Counted from the stretch's first letter, positions 16,440 to 25,266 are shown. The stretch is DNA of 34,589 nt from an uncultured Ruminococcus sp. (GCA_902760955.1 CACWIG010000013.1:1-34589), one strand, 5' to 3'. Notes: generated by a model not told the origin, from the letters alone. Program-made: numbers and translations.

Positions 16440-18617
16440 TTAAAGATGCATAACTCTCTCTTTTATCTCTTGGGTTCTGCCCTGGTTCCAAAACTGTGTG
16501 CCGATATAACCGCAGGTACGTCTTGCAACATTCATTTTATTTTGGTCTGTATTTCCGCAGTTAGGACATTTCCAAATGAGCTTGCCATCCTCGTCCTCGT
16601 CAATAAGAATTTCACCGTCATAGCCACATTCCTGACAGAAGTCGCTCTTTGTATTAAGCTCTGCATACATAATATTGTCATAAATAAACTTCATAACAGA
16701 AAGTACTGCCTCAAGGTTGTCCTGCATATTGGGGACCTCAACATAGCTTATGGCACCGCCAGGTGATAATGCCTGGAATTTTGACTCTAATGCAAGTTTT
16801 TCAAAAGCGTCAATTTTCTCAGTAACGTGAACGTGATAGCTGTTTGTTATATATCCTCTGTCGGTAACACCGTTTACTATTCCAAATCTTCTTTGGAGGC
16901 ACTTTGCAAACTTATATGTTGTGCTTTCAAGAGGTGTTCCGTACAGCGAATAATCAATATTTTCATCAGCCTTCCACTTAGCAGTATATTCGTTAAGTTT
17001 CTGCATAATCTCAAGTCCGAGCTTTTCACCCTCAGGCTCTGTCAGTTTCTTTCCGATTAAGCTGTATACACATTCCCAAAGACCTGCATATCCAAGTGAT
17101 AAGGTTGAGTATCCGCCGTGCAAATACTTATCAATCTTCTCACCCTTTTTAAGCCTGAGCAATGCTCCGTGCTGCCATAATATAGGCGCCGCATCTGAGG
17201 TTGTGCCTGTCAAACGCTCGTGTCTGCATTGAAGTGCTCTGTGACACAAATCCATTCTTTCGTCAAATACCTTCCAGAACTTATCAATATCTCTTCTTGC
17301 AGAAAGCCCTATATCTACGAGATTGACAGTTACAACGCCCTGATTAAAACGTCCATAGTATTTAGGGTTGCCGTCTTCATCGACGTATGGCGTCAGAAAA
17401 CTTCTGCATCCCATACAAGTATAGCAGTTGCCATTACCATTCTTATCAATTTTGTTTTGCAGCATTATCTTTTCGGAGATGTAGTCGGGAACCATTCTCT
17501 TTGCAGTACATTTAGCCGCAAGTTTAGTGAGATAATAAAATCTGCTATCCTCTGTTATATTATCTTCTTCAAGAACATAAATAAGTTTGGGGAATGCAGG
17601 TGTGATCCAAACACCTTTTTCATTCTTAACACCCTGATAACGCTGTTTTAAAGTTTCTTCTATAATAATCGCAAGGTCATTCTTCTCCTGTTCATTTTTA
17701 GCCTCGTTAAGATACATAAATACAGTTACAAACGGAGCTTGACCATTGGTTGTCATAAGGGTTACTACCTGATACTGTATCATCTGAACACCGCTGCGTA
17801 TTTCGTTGCGGAGTCTTTTTTCAGTAACTTTGTCAATTTTTTCTTCTGATAAATCCTGTCCGATTTCAGCCATTTCTTCAACAACTTGTTTTCTGATTTT
17901 CTTACGGCTGATATCTACAAATGGAGCAAGGTGTGTTAAGCTGATACTCTGACCGCCGTATTGGCAAGATGCAACCTGAGCAATAATCTGAGTTGCAATA
18001 TTACAAGCGGTAGAAAAGCTGTGTGGCTTTTCTATTAACGTACCACTGATTACAGTACCATTTTGCAGCATATCCTCAAGATTTACCAAATCGCAGTTAT
18101 GCATATGCTGAGCATAGTAATCCGCATCGTGAAAGTGGATAATACCTTGCTCGTGAGCATCAACAATGTCAGGGGGAAGCAATATACGTCTTGTAATATC
18201 TTTGCTGACCTCTCCTGCCATATAGTCACGCTGAACGCTGTTTACAGTAGGATTCTTGTTTGAATTCTCCTGTTTAACTTCTTCGTTGTTGCACTCAATC
18301 AAACTCAAAATCTTATCGTCGGTGGTGTTAGATTGACGAACAAGAGCACGAGTATATCTGTATGTAATATATGCTTTGGCAACCTCAAACGCTCCGTGAG
18401 CCATAATCTGATGCTCTACCATATCCTGTACTTCCTCTACGCTTGGTGACCTGCCCAAAACTTCACAGGAAAGTACAACGCTTTCTGCAATGCGGCGAAT
18501 TTGCAACGTAGTTAAGCGCGCAGTTTCGTCAACCGCATCATTCGCCTTGGTGATTGCGGTAACAATCTTTTCGATATCAAAAAGCATTTCTGAACCGTTT
18601 CGTTTAATAATCTTCAT
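16440..18617 (-). CDS. nrdD: Anaerobic (class III) ribonucleoside-triphosphate reductase
   Basis: NrdD reduces ribonucleoside triphosphates to deoxyribonucleotides under anoxia. With ATG 18617 as the start (AGAGG 8 bases upstream; GTG 18623 is the alternative), the product is 725 aa. It has an N-terminal ATP-cone starting KIIKRNGSEMLFDIEK, the reductase barrel, two CxxC zinc ligand pairs (CQECGYDG and CPNCGN) near the C-terminus, and the glycyl-radical site RTCGYIG with the radical Gly at about residue 703. All key elements are present. It is co-transcribed with nrdG and carries NrdR-like boxes at its promoter. This gene is the clearest sign of strictly anaerobic growth in the window. Confidence 0.97.
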   Translation of the reverse strand: MKIIKRNGSEMLFDIEKIVTAITKANDAVDETARLTTLQIRRIAESVVLSCEVLGRSPSVEEVQDMVEHQIMAHGAFEVAKAYITYRYTRALVRQSNTTDDKILSLIECNNEEVKQENSNKNPTVNSVQRDYMAGEVSKDITRRILLPPDIVDAHEQGIIHFHDADYYAQHMHNCDLVNLEDMLQNGTVISGTLIEKPHSFSTACNIATQIIAQVASCQYGGQSISLTHLAPFVDISRKKIRKQVVEEMAEIGQDLSEEKIDKVTEKRLRNEIRSGVQMIQYQVVTLMTTNGQAPFVTVFMYLNEAKNEQEKNDLAIIIEETLKQRYQGVKNEKGVWITPAFPKLIYVLEEDNITEDSRFYYLTKLAAKCTAKRMVPDYISEKIMLQNKIDKNGNGNCYTCMGCRSFLTPYVDEDGNPKYYGRFNQGVVTVNLVDIGLSARRDIDKFWKVFDERMDLCHRALQCRHERLTGTTSDAAPILWQHGALLRLKKGEKIDKYLHGGYSTLSLGYAGLWECVYSLIGKKLTEPEGEKLGLEIMQKLNEYTAKWKADENIDYSLYGTPLESTTYKFAKCLQRRFGIVNGVTDRGYITNSYHVHVTEKIDAFEKLALESKFQALSPGGAISYVEVPNMQDNLEAVLSVMKFIYDNIMYAELNTKSDFCQECGYDGEILIDEDEDGKLIWKCPNCGNTDQNKMNVARRTCGYIGTQFWNQGRTQEIKERVMHL

Positions 18618-18657
18618 AACCACTACCTCTTATTCTTCATATCGTTAATTCGCATAA

Positions 18658-18704
18658 ACACAACATATTGTGTTTTGAACAGTATTTAATATAGCATATA
18701 TAGA
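18658..18704 (-). promoter_or_regulatory. Pair of NrdR-like boxes upstream of nrdD
   Basis: ACACAACATATTGTGT at 18658-18673 fits the NrdR box pattern (ACAC/GTGT outer arms, AT-rich centre). Exactly 31 bp further upstream, 18689-18704 carries a weaker copy (9 of 16 positions) that overlaps the -10. Paired boxes about three helical turns apart are typical for NrdR, the nucleotide-sensing repressor of ribonucleotide reductases. nrdR itself is not in the window. Confidence 0.75.
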
Positions 18705-18716
18705 ATATGGTGTCAA
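18688..18716 (-). promoter_or_regulatory. Sigma-A promoter of nrdD-nrdG
   Basis: On the minus strand a perfect TTGACA (18716-18711), a 17-base spacer ending in TGC, and TATATT (18693-18688) lie about 70 bases before the nrdD start. Confidence 0.9.
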
Positions 18717-18814
18717 TACCTTTTTTTGCTTTGTAACATAAATTTTACATACATTTTTTTACAAAATCTATATTATCACGATTTTGCGTGAAAAAATAAT
18801 GTAAATATTTAAAA

Positions 18815-18843
18815 CAAAAAAGGACGATATAAAAACCGCCCTT
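18815..18843 (-). terminator. Intrinsic terminator after the NSS symporter gene
   Basis: On the minus strand AAGGGCG (18843-18837) pairs with CGTCCTT (18826-18820), including one G-U pair, followed by six T. It lies about 20 bases after the stop at 18864. Confidence 0.85.
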
Positions 18844-18863
18844 GTAATGTAATTGTTATAAAC

Positions 18864-20219
18864 TTAAATCTTGAATATGCCAAAAGTATCCAATAATGAT
18901 GAAACAAGTATCAGCACAATACATATAGGTGCAACATACTTTATAACTACCTCAAACAACTTTTTTCTTTTAAATTCAGCACCAAGGCTGATTTCGTCAC
19001 TAATTGTCTTAGGCTTGATTATATATCCTACGAATATGCAAGTCAAAAACGAAACTATCGGCATCAAAACACTGTTACTTATAAAATCGAAGAAGTCGAG
19101 GAATGACATACCGATAATAGTAATACTTCCCCATATACCAAACCCGAGTGACGAAGGTATACCCAAGGCTAAACAAACAGCTAAAACCGCAATACAGGAT
19201 TGTTTTCTTGTCATATTAAACTTGTCACAGAATATAGAAACAATGGTTTCCATAAGCGAAATAGAAGATGTTAATGCAGCAACAAAAACCAACAGAAAGA
19301 ATACCACACCTATTATAGTCCCGCCCTTCATACTTGCAAACACCTGAGGCAGGGTTACAAACATAAGCCCAGGGCCCTTGCCCAAAGCCGCTTCGTCACC
19401 GCCTGAAAAAGCGAAAACGGCAGGTACAATCATTAACCCTGCAAGAAATGCGATACCTGTATCAAACACCTCTATCTGCGTAACAGACGATTCAAGATTT
19501 ACATCTTTCTTCATATATGAACCATAGGTAATCATAATACCCATTGCAAGAGACATAGAGTAAAACAACTGTCCCATAGCGGCAAGAACAGTCTTGACAG
19601 AGAAGCTTTCAAAGTTTGGTGTGATGTAATACAGAACTCCGTCTATTGCCCCGGGTAATGTTATCGAATAAATTGCGATTATAATAGATAATACAATAAG
19701 TATAGGCATCATTATTTTGCTTATCTTTTCGATGCCCTTTTCAACTCCCATTAAAACTACAATAGCAGTAACAGCAATAAATAACAAAAACCAAAGTACA
19801 GGTTCTGTCGGCTGTGCGATAAAGGCTTCAAAATATCCTGGTTCAGCAGCCAATGATGAACTGCCTGAGCAAAATGCAAACAGATATTTAATAACCCAGC
19901 CTCCGATTACAGAATAATACGGAAGAATAATAATAGGAACAAAGGCTGCTAAATATCCAATAAACGCAAAACGCTTGTCCAATGCTTTAAACGCACCGAC
20001 GGCACTTAAACCCGATTTTCTGCCGATAGCAATCTCTGCTATCATAAGAGTAAAACCAAAACTGACTGCAAGAATTAAATATACAAGCAGGAAAATGCCA
20101 CCGCCGTATTTAGCCGCAAGGTACGGAAATCTCCATATGTTCCCCAACCCGACAGCAGAGCCTGCCGCGGCAAGCACAAAGCCTATCTTACCTGTAAAAC
20201 TGTTTCTTTGCTTTTCCAT
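18864..20219 (-). CDS. Sodium-dependent transporter of the neurotransmitter:sodium symporter (NSS/SNF) family
   Basis: The product is an integral membrane protein of about 451 aa with eleven or so hydrophobic segments spread along its length. The diagnostic NSS motif lies in the first membrane helix region, GSAVGLGNIWRFPYL (about residues 20-34), followed by AAKYGGGIF. Bacterial members couple sodium entry to uptake of amino acids or related compounds, such as LeuT, TnaT and MhsT. The substrate here is not evident. I chose ATG 20219 because GAGGAG lies 6 bases upstream; the frame opens further to 20261 without a ribosome site. It is monocistronic, with its own promoter and terminator. Confidence 0.95.
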   Translation of the reverse strand: MEKQRNSFTGKIGFVLAAAGSAVGLGNIWRFPYLAAKYGGGIFLLVYLILAVSFGFTLMIAEIAIGRKSGLSAVGAFKALDKRFAFIGYLAAFVPIIILPYYSVIGGWVIKYLFAFCSGSSSLAAEPGYFEAFIAQPTEPVLWFLLFIAVTAIVVLMGVEKGIEKISKIMMPILIVLSIIIAIYSITLPGAIDGVLYYITPNFESFSVKTVLAAMGQLFYSMSLAMGIMITYGSYMKKDVNLESSVTQIEVFDTGIAFLAGLMIVPAVFAFSGGDEAALGKGPGLMFVTLPQVFASMKGGTIIGVVFFLLVFVAALTSSISLMETIVSIFCDKFNMTRKQSCIAVLAVCLALGIPSSLGFGIWGSITIIGMSFLDFFDFISNSVLMPIVSFLTCIFVGYIIKPKTISDEISLGAEFKRKKLFEVVIKYVAPICIVLILVSSLLDTFGIFKI

Positions 20220-20286
20220 AACTAACTCCTCTGTTAAATCTAAGATTACATATGCTGTCACATTTTGTTAAGTCACAGCGTATACC

Positions 20287-20316
20287 ATTATACACTATAT
20301 GTTACTACAAAATCAA
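20287..20316 (-). promoter_or_regulatory. Promoter of the NSS symporter gene
   Basis: On the minus strand TTGATT (20316-20311), an 18-base spacer and a perfect TATAAT (20292-20287) lie about 70 bases upstream of the start. Confidence 0.7.
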
Positions 20317-20346
20317 TAACTTTTATACAATAATTTTAATTTATAT

Positions 20347-21048
20347 TCAAATTACCAATCCGCCGCTTACATTTAATATGTGTCCTGTGATAAAACTGTT
20401 CTCATCAGCGAGATAATAAACAGCCTTTGCCACATCTAAAGCTGTGCCTATTCTGCATAATGGAGTTTCGTCACACAATTCCCTTATTGTATTTTTATCC
20501 AAACCGCTGTTCATATCTGTGTCGATAACCCCTGGTGCAACACAGTTGACACGAATACCCGAAGGTCCTACCTCCTTTGCAAGTGCCTTTGTCATTCCTA
20601 TAAGACCTGCCTTAGCAGTGGAATATGCAACCTCGCAAGCCGCTCCTGTCAATCCCCACATAGATGAAATATTTACTATCGCTCCGCTCTTCCTTGAAAT
20701 CATCTGCGGCAAGACCCCACGCGAGCAGTAAAACGCACTGCTTAAATTTGTGGAAAGCATTCTATCCCATTCATCATCGCTCATAGTGTCAAGCATATAA
20801 AAACCTGCAATTCCTGCGTTATTTATCAATACGTCAACTCTGCCTACTTCCTCAAACATTCTTTTTACCTCGGCAGAATTTGATACATCTGCTTTAATCG
20901 CAATGCCGTTAATCTCTTTTTCTAACTTTTTGGCTTCTGTCTCTGAGTTATTGTAATTTATAATTACTTTGTCGCCCATTTTAGCAAAATATCTTGCGGT
21001 CTCTGCACCAATTCCTCTTGATGCACCTGTTATCAAAACATTTCTCAT
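20347..21048 (-). CDS. FabG-like short-chain dehydrogenase/reductase (3-oxoacyl-ACP reductase type)
   Basis: The 233-aa product is a classical SDR. TGASRGIG at 7-14 binds NAD(P)H, NNAG is at 76-79, N101 is present, and the catalytic Ser129, Tyr142 and Lys146 lie in SSM...AYSTAKAG. The C-terminal TGHILNVSGGLVI is typical of FabG. FabG reduces beta-ketoacyl-ACP in fatty-acid elongation, but no other fatty-acid synthesis gene except plsY is near, so it could be another SDR alcohol or sugar dehydrogenase. ATG 21048 is chosen because AAGGA is 8 bases upstream; ATG 21057 would overlap that site. It follows ruvC by 21 bases on the same strand and is probably co-transcribed. Confidence 0.9.
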   Translation of the reverse strand: MRNVLITGASRGIGAETARYFAKMGDKVIINYNNSETEAKKLEKEINGIAIKADVSNSAEVKRMFEEVGRVDVLINNAGIAGFYMLDTMSDDEWDRMLSTNLSSAFYCSRGVLPQMISRKSGAIVNISSMWGLTGAACEVAYSTAKAGLIGMTKALAKEVGPSGIRVNCVAPGVIDTDMNSGLDKNTIRELCDETPLCRIGTALDVAKAVYYLADENSFITGHILNVSGGLVI

Positions 21049-21069
21049 ATATAACATCCTTCTTTTGTA

Positions 21070-21555
21070 TTAGTAAATTCTTCTGGGATTATAGGAGTGT
21101 CCGTGGCAAATAGCGATGGCGACAGCATCGGCTGTATCGTCAGGCTTTGGCACCTCTTTCAGCCCAAGTAACAGCTTAACCATCTGCTGAACCTGATTTT
21201 TGTCTGCTCTGCCATAGCCTGCAACAGCTTGCTTAACCTGGAGCGGAGTGTATTCGTGTATCTCAACCCCATTGTTCATAGCCGCAAGCAAAAGTACACC
21301 TCTTGCCTGAGCCACATTAATCGCTGTCTTTTGGTTGCTGTTAAAAAACAATTCCTCTATTGCCATAAAATCGGGTTTAACCCTATCTATCACGTTGCAG
21401 GCATCATCGTATATAGATTTTAGCCTGTCGAACATATTTTCATTTGCATTAGTTGTTATAGCTCCGTACTCAACAACCTTAAATTTATTTCCGTCATAAT
21501 CCAAAACACCGAAACCCACTATGGCATATCCCGGATCAATTCCAAGTATTCGCAT
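21070..21555 (-). CDS. ruvC: Crossover junction endodeoxyribonuclease RuvC
   Basis: RuvC resolves Holliday junctions, working with RuvAB in homologous recombination. The 161-aa product begins MRILGIDPG with the first catalytic Asp (D7), then E67 in MAIEELFF, and the acidic pair D140 and D143 in KPDDTADAVAIAICH. All four catalytic carboxylates are present. GGAG precedes ATG 21555; an upstream ATG at 21576 would absorb that ribosome site. ruvA and ruvB are not adjacent. The gene is divergent from argG, and the 125-base gap between them carries repeated TTATAACAT motifs. Confidence 0.96.
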   Translation of the reverse strand: MRILGIDPGYAIVGFGVLDYDGNKFKVVEYGAITTNANENMFDRLKSIYDDACNVIDRVKPDFMAIEELFFNSNQKTAINVAQARGVLLLAAMNNGVEIHEYTPLQVKQAVAGYGRADKNQVQQMVKLLLGLKEVPKPDDTADAVAIAICHGHSYNPRRIY

Positions 21556-21608
21556 AAAAATCTCCATTCCGACCACTAAATTTTATAACATTTTTATCTA
21601 TATTACTA

Positions 21609-21664
21609 TTGCAAATACCAAACTTGTTATGTTATAATGGTATCGTTTATTAATTATAACATAA
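21609..21664 (+). promoter_or_regulatory. argG promoter with a perfect 12-bp inverted repeat
   Basis: TTGCAA (21609-21614), an 18-base spacer and TATAAT (21633-21638) form the promoter. TTATGTTATAAT at 21627-21638 is exactly inverted at 21653-21664, with a 14-base gap. The left arm contains the -10 and lies upstream of the predicted transcript start, so this is more likely a protein-binding operator than an RNA hairpin. Confidence 0.7.
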
Positions 21665-21680
21665 ATTGGAGGAATTTACA

Positions 21681-22901
21681 ATGGCTAAAGAAAAAGTTGT
21701 TCTCGCTTATTCAGGAGGACTTGATACTTCTATCATAATTTCCTGGTTGATCGAAAACTACGGCTACGATGTTGTTTGCGTATGCGGTGACGTAGGACAG
21801 GGTAAGGAAACCGATGGTCTTGAAGAACGCGCTAAGAGAAGCGGTGCTATCAAGTGCTATATTGAGGACCTTCGCGATGAATATGTAGAAGATTATATAT
21901 TCCCTACACTCAAGGCAGGCGCTGTATATGAGGGCAAATATCTCCTTGGTACATCACACGCACGTCCGATAATTGCAAAGAGATTAGTTGAAATCGCCGA
22001 AAAAGAAGGTGCTGTCGCTATATGTCATGGTGCTACAGGCAAGGGTAATGACCAGGTTCGTTTCGAGCTTACTATCAAGGCACTTGCTCCGCACCTTAAG
22101 ATTATTGCTCCCTGGAGAATTTGGGATATTAAATCACGTGAAGATGCTGTTGACTACGCAGAGGCACACGGTATAGAAATACCTGTAACAAAGAAGGACT
22201 TATATTCAAGGGACAGAAACATCTGGCACATCAGCCACGAAGGAATGGATCTTGAAGACCCTGCTAACGAGCCTCAGCTCGATAATCTCTTAAAGCTCAG
22301 CGTATCTCCTGAAAAAGCTCCTGATGAACCTACATACATCACAATCGGTTTTGAAAAGGGTGTTCCTGTTTCAATCGATGGCGAAAAGATGGCTCCTCGT
22401 CCATTGGTTGAGAAGCTTAACGAATTAGGCGGCAAAAACGGAATTGGTATTGCTGATATTGTTGAGGATCGTCTTGTGGGTATGAAGTCAAGAGGCGTAT
22501 ACGAAACACCTGGCGGTACAATCTTATATACCGCTATCAATGAACTTGAATACCTCTGTTTAGACCGCGATACACAAGCATTTAAGCGTCAGGCAGCAGT
22601 TAAGTTCAGCGAATTGGTATATGATGGTAAGTGGTTCACACCATTACGTGAGGCTCTTTCTGCAATGGTTGACTCTATGGACGAAACTGTTACAGGTGAA
22701 GTTCGTCTTAAGCTTTATAAGGGCAGCGTAACACCTGCAGGTGCTAAATCACCATACTCACTTTATAATGAAGACATAGCAAGTTTTGGTGACAGCCACG
22801 AATTATACAGCCACAAAGATGCAGAAGGATTTATTAATCTGTTCGGTCTTCCCCTCAAGGTTCGTGCTCTTATGAATAAGAAAAACGAAGAAGACAAATA
22901 A
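21681..22901 (+). CDS. argG: Argininosuccinate synthase
   Basis: ArgG joins citrulline and aspartate, using ATP, to make argininosuccinate in arginine synthesis. The 406-aa product starts [17 protein letters not shown], whose SGGLDTS is the ATP pyrophosphatase P-loop, and continues with [15 protein letters not shown], the second family signature. GGAGG at 21668-21672 sets ATG 21681; a TTG at 21666 in frame overlaps the ribosome site and is rejected. argH and the other arginine genes are not adjacent. It is a single gene between its own promoter and a strong terminator, and the only plus-strand gene before 27.3 kb. Its codons look more biased than its neighbours, suggesting high expression. 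Confidence 0.97.
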   Translation: MAKEKVVLAYSGGLDTSIIISWLIENYGYDVVCVCGDVGQGKETDGLEERAKRSGAIKCYIEDLRDEYVEDYIFPTLKAGAVYEGKYLLGTSHARPIIAKRLVEIAEKEGAVAICHGATGKGNDQVRFELTIKALAPHLKIIAPWRIWDIKSREDAVDYAEAHGIEIPVTKKDLYSRDRNIWHISHEGMDLEDPANEPQLDNLLKLSVSPEKAPDEPTYITIGFEKGVPVSIDGEKMAPRPLVEKLNELGGKNGIGIADIVEDRLVGMKSRGVYETPGGTILYTAINELEYLCLDRDTQAFKRQAAVKFSELVYDGKWFTPLREALSAMVDSMDETVTGEVRLKLYKGSVTPAGAKSPYSLYNEDIASFGDSHELYSHKDAEGFINLFGLPLKVRALMNKKNEEDK

Positions 22902-22911
22902 AAATTATAAT

Positions 22912-22954
22912 ATAAGGGAGTATCAGAAATTTCGCTGATACTCCCTTATTTTTG
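22912..22954 (+). terminator. Strong intrinsic terminator of argG
   Basis: A perfect 15-bp stem (22912-22926 with 22935-22949, core GGGAGTATCAG) and an 8-base loop are followed by a T-rich run ending at 22954. Confidence 0.95.
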
Positions 22955-23012
22955 TTTCGTTGAAAAAAGTCTGATAACTCAGATGTCCGATATTGTTTCC
23001 ATAATATTGTTT

Positions 23013-23889
23013 TTAGTTATTTCTGTATTCATTAAACTTAGATATAAGATAACGTCCTGTCTTTGCCATAAAGTTTGCAGCGTCTTGATGGAGTTCTAAC
23101 GGCTCTCTGTCAAAAAAGTTGTCTGCCTCATAGGTAAGCTCACCCTGATAATCAATATCTGCCAAAGCCTTCATAACTGATTCCCAATCTATTATACCAA
23201 AGAATGGCAACGTATGAGAATCCTGATTAACATTAACATCGTGTGTATGTACGCATTTTATTCTTTTATTTCCAAGCGCTCTTATAAACGCATCAGGCTC
23301 TTCAGATACCAACATAGTGTGACCTATATCAAGACAGCCCACAATGCTGTCATTATTTAACGTGTCAAGATATTTTATAAATTCATCTGGACGTGAACAG
23401 GTTGAATGACCAATCTGTGGGCGATGTGGAATCTGCCACATATTTTCAACAGCTACTTTTATATCATATTCCTCGCAGTACGGAATAAGTTTTTTATAAA
23501 AATCCATATTATATTCAAATAATTTTTCAGGATTTCCCTGAATATGAAATTCTAAATGTTGGCACGGATGCACAACTATTATTTTAACTCCTAAGTATGA
23601 AGCGTTCTTTATTGATGTTACAATCTCGCAAAACCTTTGCTTTGTTTGCTCTTCATCAGGAAAACTCGACCCAAATGGTGCATGAGCCTGCATAAAGCTA
23701 ATTCCCTTACTCTGTGCGTAATTTTTAATTTCCAGATAAAAATCCTTGTCATATTCACCATTGTAATGGTTTTTATTATTAAACATTGAAAGGTCCAACG
23801 CATCGTAACCTGCTTCGACTAACATATCAATTGCTTTTTTTTAAGCCAAAATGTGCTTCTAATCTACCTGTAGTTGTTATCAGTTTCAT
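23013..23889 (-). CDS. Sugar phosphate isomerase/epimerase (xylose-isomerase-like TIM barrel), frameshifted near its start
   Basis: The uninterrupted part (23825-23013, 270 aa) is a TIM-barrel protein with the metal ligands expected of this family: E127 in VAVENMW, D166 and H169 in CLDIGHT, H193/H195 in VHTHD, and E233 in TYEAD. Upstream, ATG 23889 with AGAGGG 9 bases before it opens a frame reading MKLITTTGRLEAHFGLKK, which is how homologues begin. It then hits TGA because of a run of eight A at 23842-23835. Removing one A joins the two frames as GLKKAIDMLVEAGYDALDLSM. So this is one gene with a single-base frameshift: a real mutation, a sequencing error or polymerase slippage. The reaction and substrate are unknown. 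Confidence 0.82.
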
Positions 23890-23986
23890 ATTAAAAAACC
23901 CTCTTTCTTTTTACATATTACCAATGTCACTATAACATATATTCACCAAAAAAGCAACATTTTTCTGACTTTTATATGAATAATAC

Positions 23987-24014
23987 AAAAAAATCCCATC
24001 TTGCGATAGGATTT
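23987..24014 (-). terminator. Intrinsic terminator after the ZIP transporter gene
   Basis: On the minus strand AAATCCTATC (24014-24005), a GCAA tetraloop and GATGGGATTT (24000-23991), with one G-U pair, are followed by T-rich sequence. It lies about 90 bases beyond the stop at 24104. Confidence 0.85.
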
Positions 24015-24103
24015 ATGTTTTGGAAAAGGCGAACAATTTAGATATTTAATTTATTAAGTTTTGCCGAAAATTTAGTATATCAGAAAATGAAATTTTTGCA
24101 AGG

Positions 24104-24856
24104 TTAACCTAACAGTACATCTGTAATCAACATAATGCAAAAACCTACAAGCAGAGCGTATGTCGCGCCTCTCTCGCTCCCGTGTGCGTGTGTTTCGGGA
24201 ATCATCTCGTCACTGATCACATAGAGCATTGTACCACCGGCGAAAGCAAGAGCGAACGGTAAGATAGCCGTAGATATGCTAACAGCGAAATATCCGATAA
24301 ATGTTCCAATAACCTCAATAAACCCTGTTATCACAGCAATAAAAAATGTCTTACGAGGATGAATACCTGCGGCAAGCATAGGTGCAATAATCACCATACC
24401 TTCAGGAATATTTTGCAGCGCAATACCGCCGGCAATTATCAATGCCTGTGTTGTATCTCCCGAACCGAAACCTACACCTGCGGCAATTCCTTCAGGTAAA
24501 TTATGTATAGCAATCGCCATAACAAACAATAACACCTTGTTAAGATTTGCATTATGATGCTTTTCACTCTCTGTGCCTACAAATTTATGCAGATGCGGAA
24601 CTAATTTATCAATCAGGTTCAGGCAAATCGCACCTGTAAAAATACCGGCTACTGTCATAACAATTCCGTACTTCCCACCATATTCAAGTGATGGAATAAT
24701 CAGTCCGAGAACAGCTGCGGCAAGCATAACACCTGCGGCGAAGGATAACACAATATCAGAAAATTTATGTGATATATTTTTAAATCCAAATCCAATAATA
24801 GCGCCGATGATCGTAGCGCAACCTACACCAAGTGCAGTTATCCATACAAGTTCCAT
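24104..24856 (-). CDS. ZIP-family divalent metal transporter
   Basis: The 250-aa product is an integral membrane protein with about eight helices. The metal-coordinating ZIP motifs are present: HNLPEG in helix 4 (H118, N119, E122) and QNIPEG in helix 5 (N149, E152). A short loop with KHHN lies near residues 99-103, between the third and fourth helices. The family imports zinc or other divalent cations such as iron and manganese into the cytosol; bacterial members of this size are usually called ZupT or GufA type. GGAGAG precedes the ATG. It is a single gene with its own promoter and terminator. The ion cannot be told from sequence, and no Fur or Zur box was recognised. Confidence 0.95.
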   Translation of the reverse strand: MELVWITALGVGCATIIGAIIGFGFKNISHKFSDIVLSFAAGVMLAAAVLGLIIPSLEYGGKYGIVMTVAGIFTGAICLNLIDKLVPHLHKFVGTESEKHHNANLNKVLLFVMAIAIHNLPEGIAAGVGFGSGDTTQALIIAGGIALQNIPEGMVIIAPMLAAGIHPRKTFFIAVITGFIEVIGTFIGYFAVSISTAILPFALAFAGGTMLYVISDEMIPETHAHGSERGATYALLVGFCIMLITDVLLG

Positions 24857-24906
24857 TTTTATCTCTCCGTATTATTACTCCGATTATTGTTTATGATTTT
24901 AAAGGA

Positions 24907-24935
24907 ATTATATCATATTCTGCATCAAATTTCAA
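24907..24935 (-). promoter_or_regulatory. Promoter of the ZIP transporter gene
   Basis: On the minus strand TTGAAA (24935-24930), a 17-base spacer and TATAAT (24912-24907) lie about 50 bases upstream of the start. Confidence 0.8.
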
Positions 24936-25034
24936 TATAAATTAAAAAATATAATGTCTCATATTTTCTATAAACAGGGGCTTTTTAATTCATATTCAAA
25001 AAATCAGCAAAAAAGGGTTTCGAAAATCGTGTAC

Positions 25035-25069
25035 AAAAAAATAAACCGCATAACAGTGCAGTTTATTTT
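25035..25069 (-). terminator. Distal terminator of the tRNA unit
   Basis: AAAATAAAC (25038-25046) pairs with GTTTATTTT (25061-25069), and the stem continues inward with GCA/TGC after one mismatch. On the minus strand a run of six T follows. It is a second stop for read-through from the tRNA genes. Confidence 0.75.
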
Positions 25070-25074
25070 GATGC

Positions 25075-25220
25075 TGCTCTCGCGGACGAAATGGATTCCC
25101 AGCGCCGCAGGCGCATTCCTCTCAAAAAGGCGGCAGCGACAGTGAGTCGTAACGAGGGCGCTTGCAACCGAGCCGAGCGTACCTTTTTGCGAAAAAGGAG
25201 GAACGATTGATTCGTGTGGC
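25075..25220. repeat. GC-rich hairpin-bearing intergenic segment, probable dispersed repeat
   Basis: This stretch of the 416-base gene-free gap (24857-25272) is clearly richer in G and C than its surroundings. It contains short palindromes (GCGCC/GGCGC at 25102-25114, CCTTTTT/AAAAAGG at 25182-25198). Frames are open through it on both strands, but they overlap the tRNA genes and lack ribosome sites. It looks like a non-coding repeat element, not a gene. The rest of the gap holds the ZIP promoter and two terminators. Confidence 0.5.
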
Positions 25221-25266
25221 TGATTTTTCTGCAAAGAAAAATCAGAACGGAGCAAAGTCCGTTCTG
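25220..25266 (-). terminator. Proximal terminator of the tRNA unit, followed by a second hairpin
   Basis: Just after tRNA-Gln, CAGAACGGA (minus strand 25266-25258) pairs with TCCGTTCTG (25251-25243), followed by ATTTTTCTTT. A second perfect 11-bp hairpin overlaps it (AGAAAAATCAG/CTGATTTTTCT, 25220-25230 with 25235-25245, 4-base loop). Confidence 0.8.

Noticed and set aside
23835..23842. Programmed -1 ribosomal frameshift at the A8 run of the isomerase gene
   Set aside because: A -1 shift here leads to a stop within a few codons. The downstream frame needs +1, so classic A-AAA-AAG slippage does not explain it.
24954..25145. Small plus-strand frame upstream of the tRNA terminators
   Set aside because: No ribosome site, no recognisable protein features, and it overlaps a terminator hairpin.
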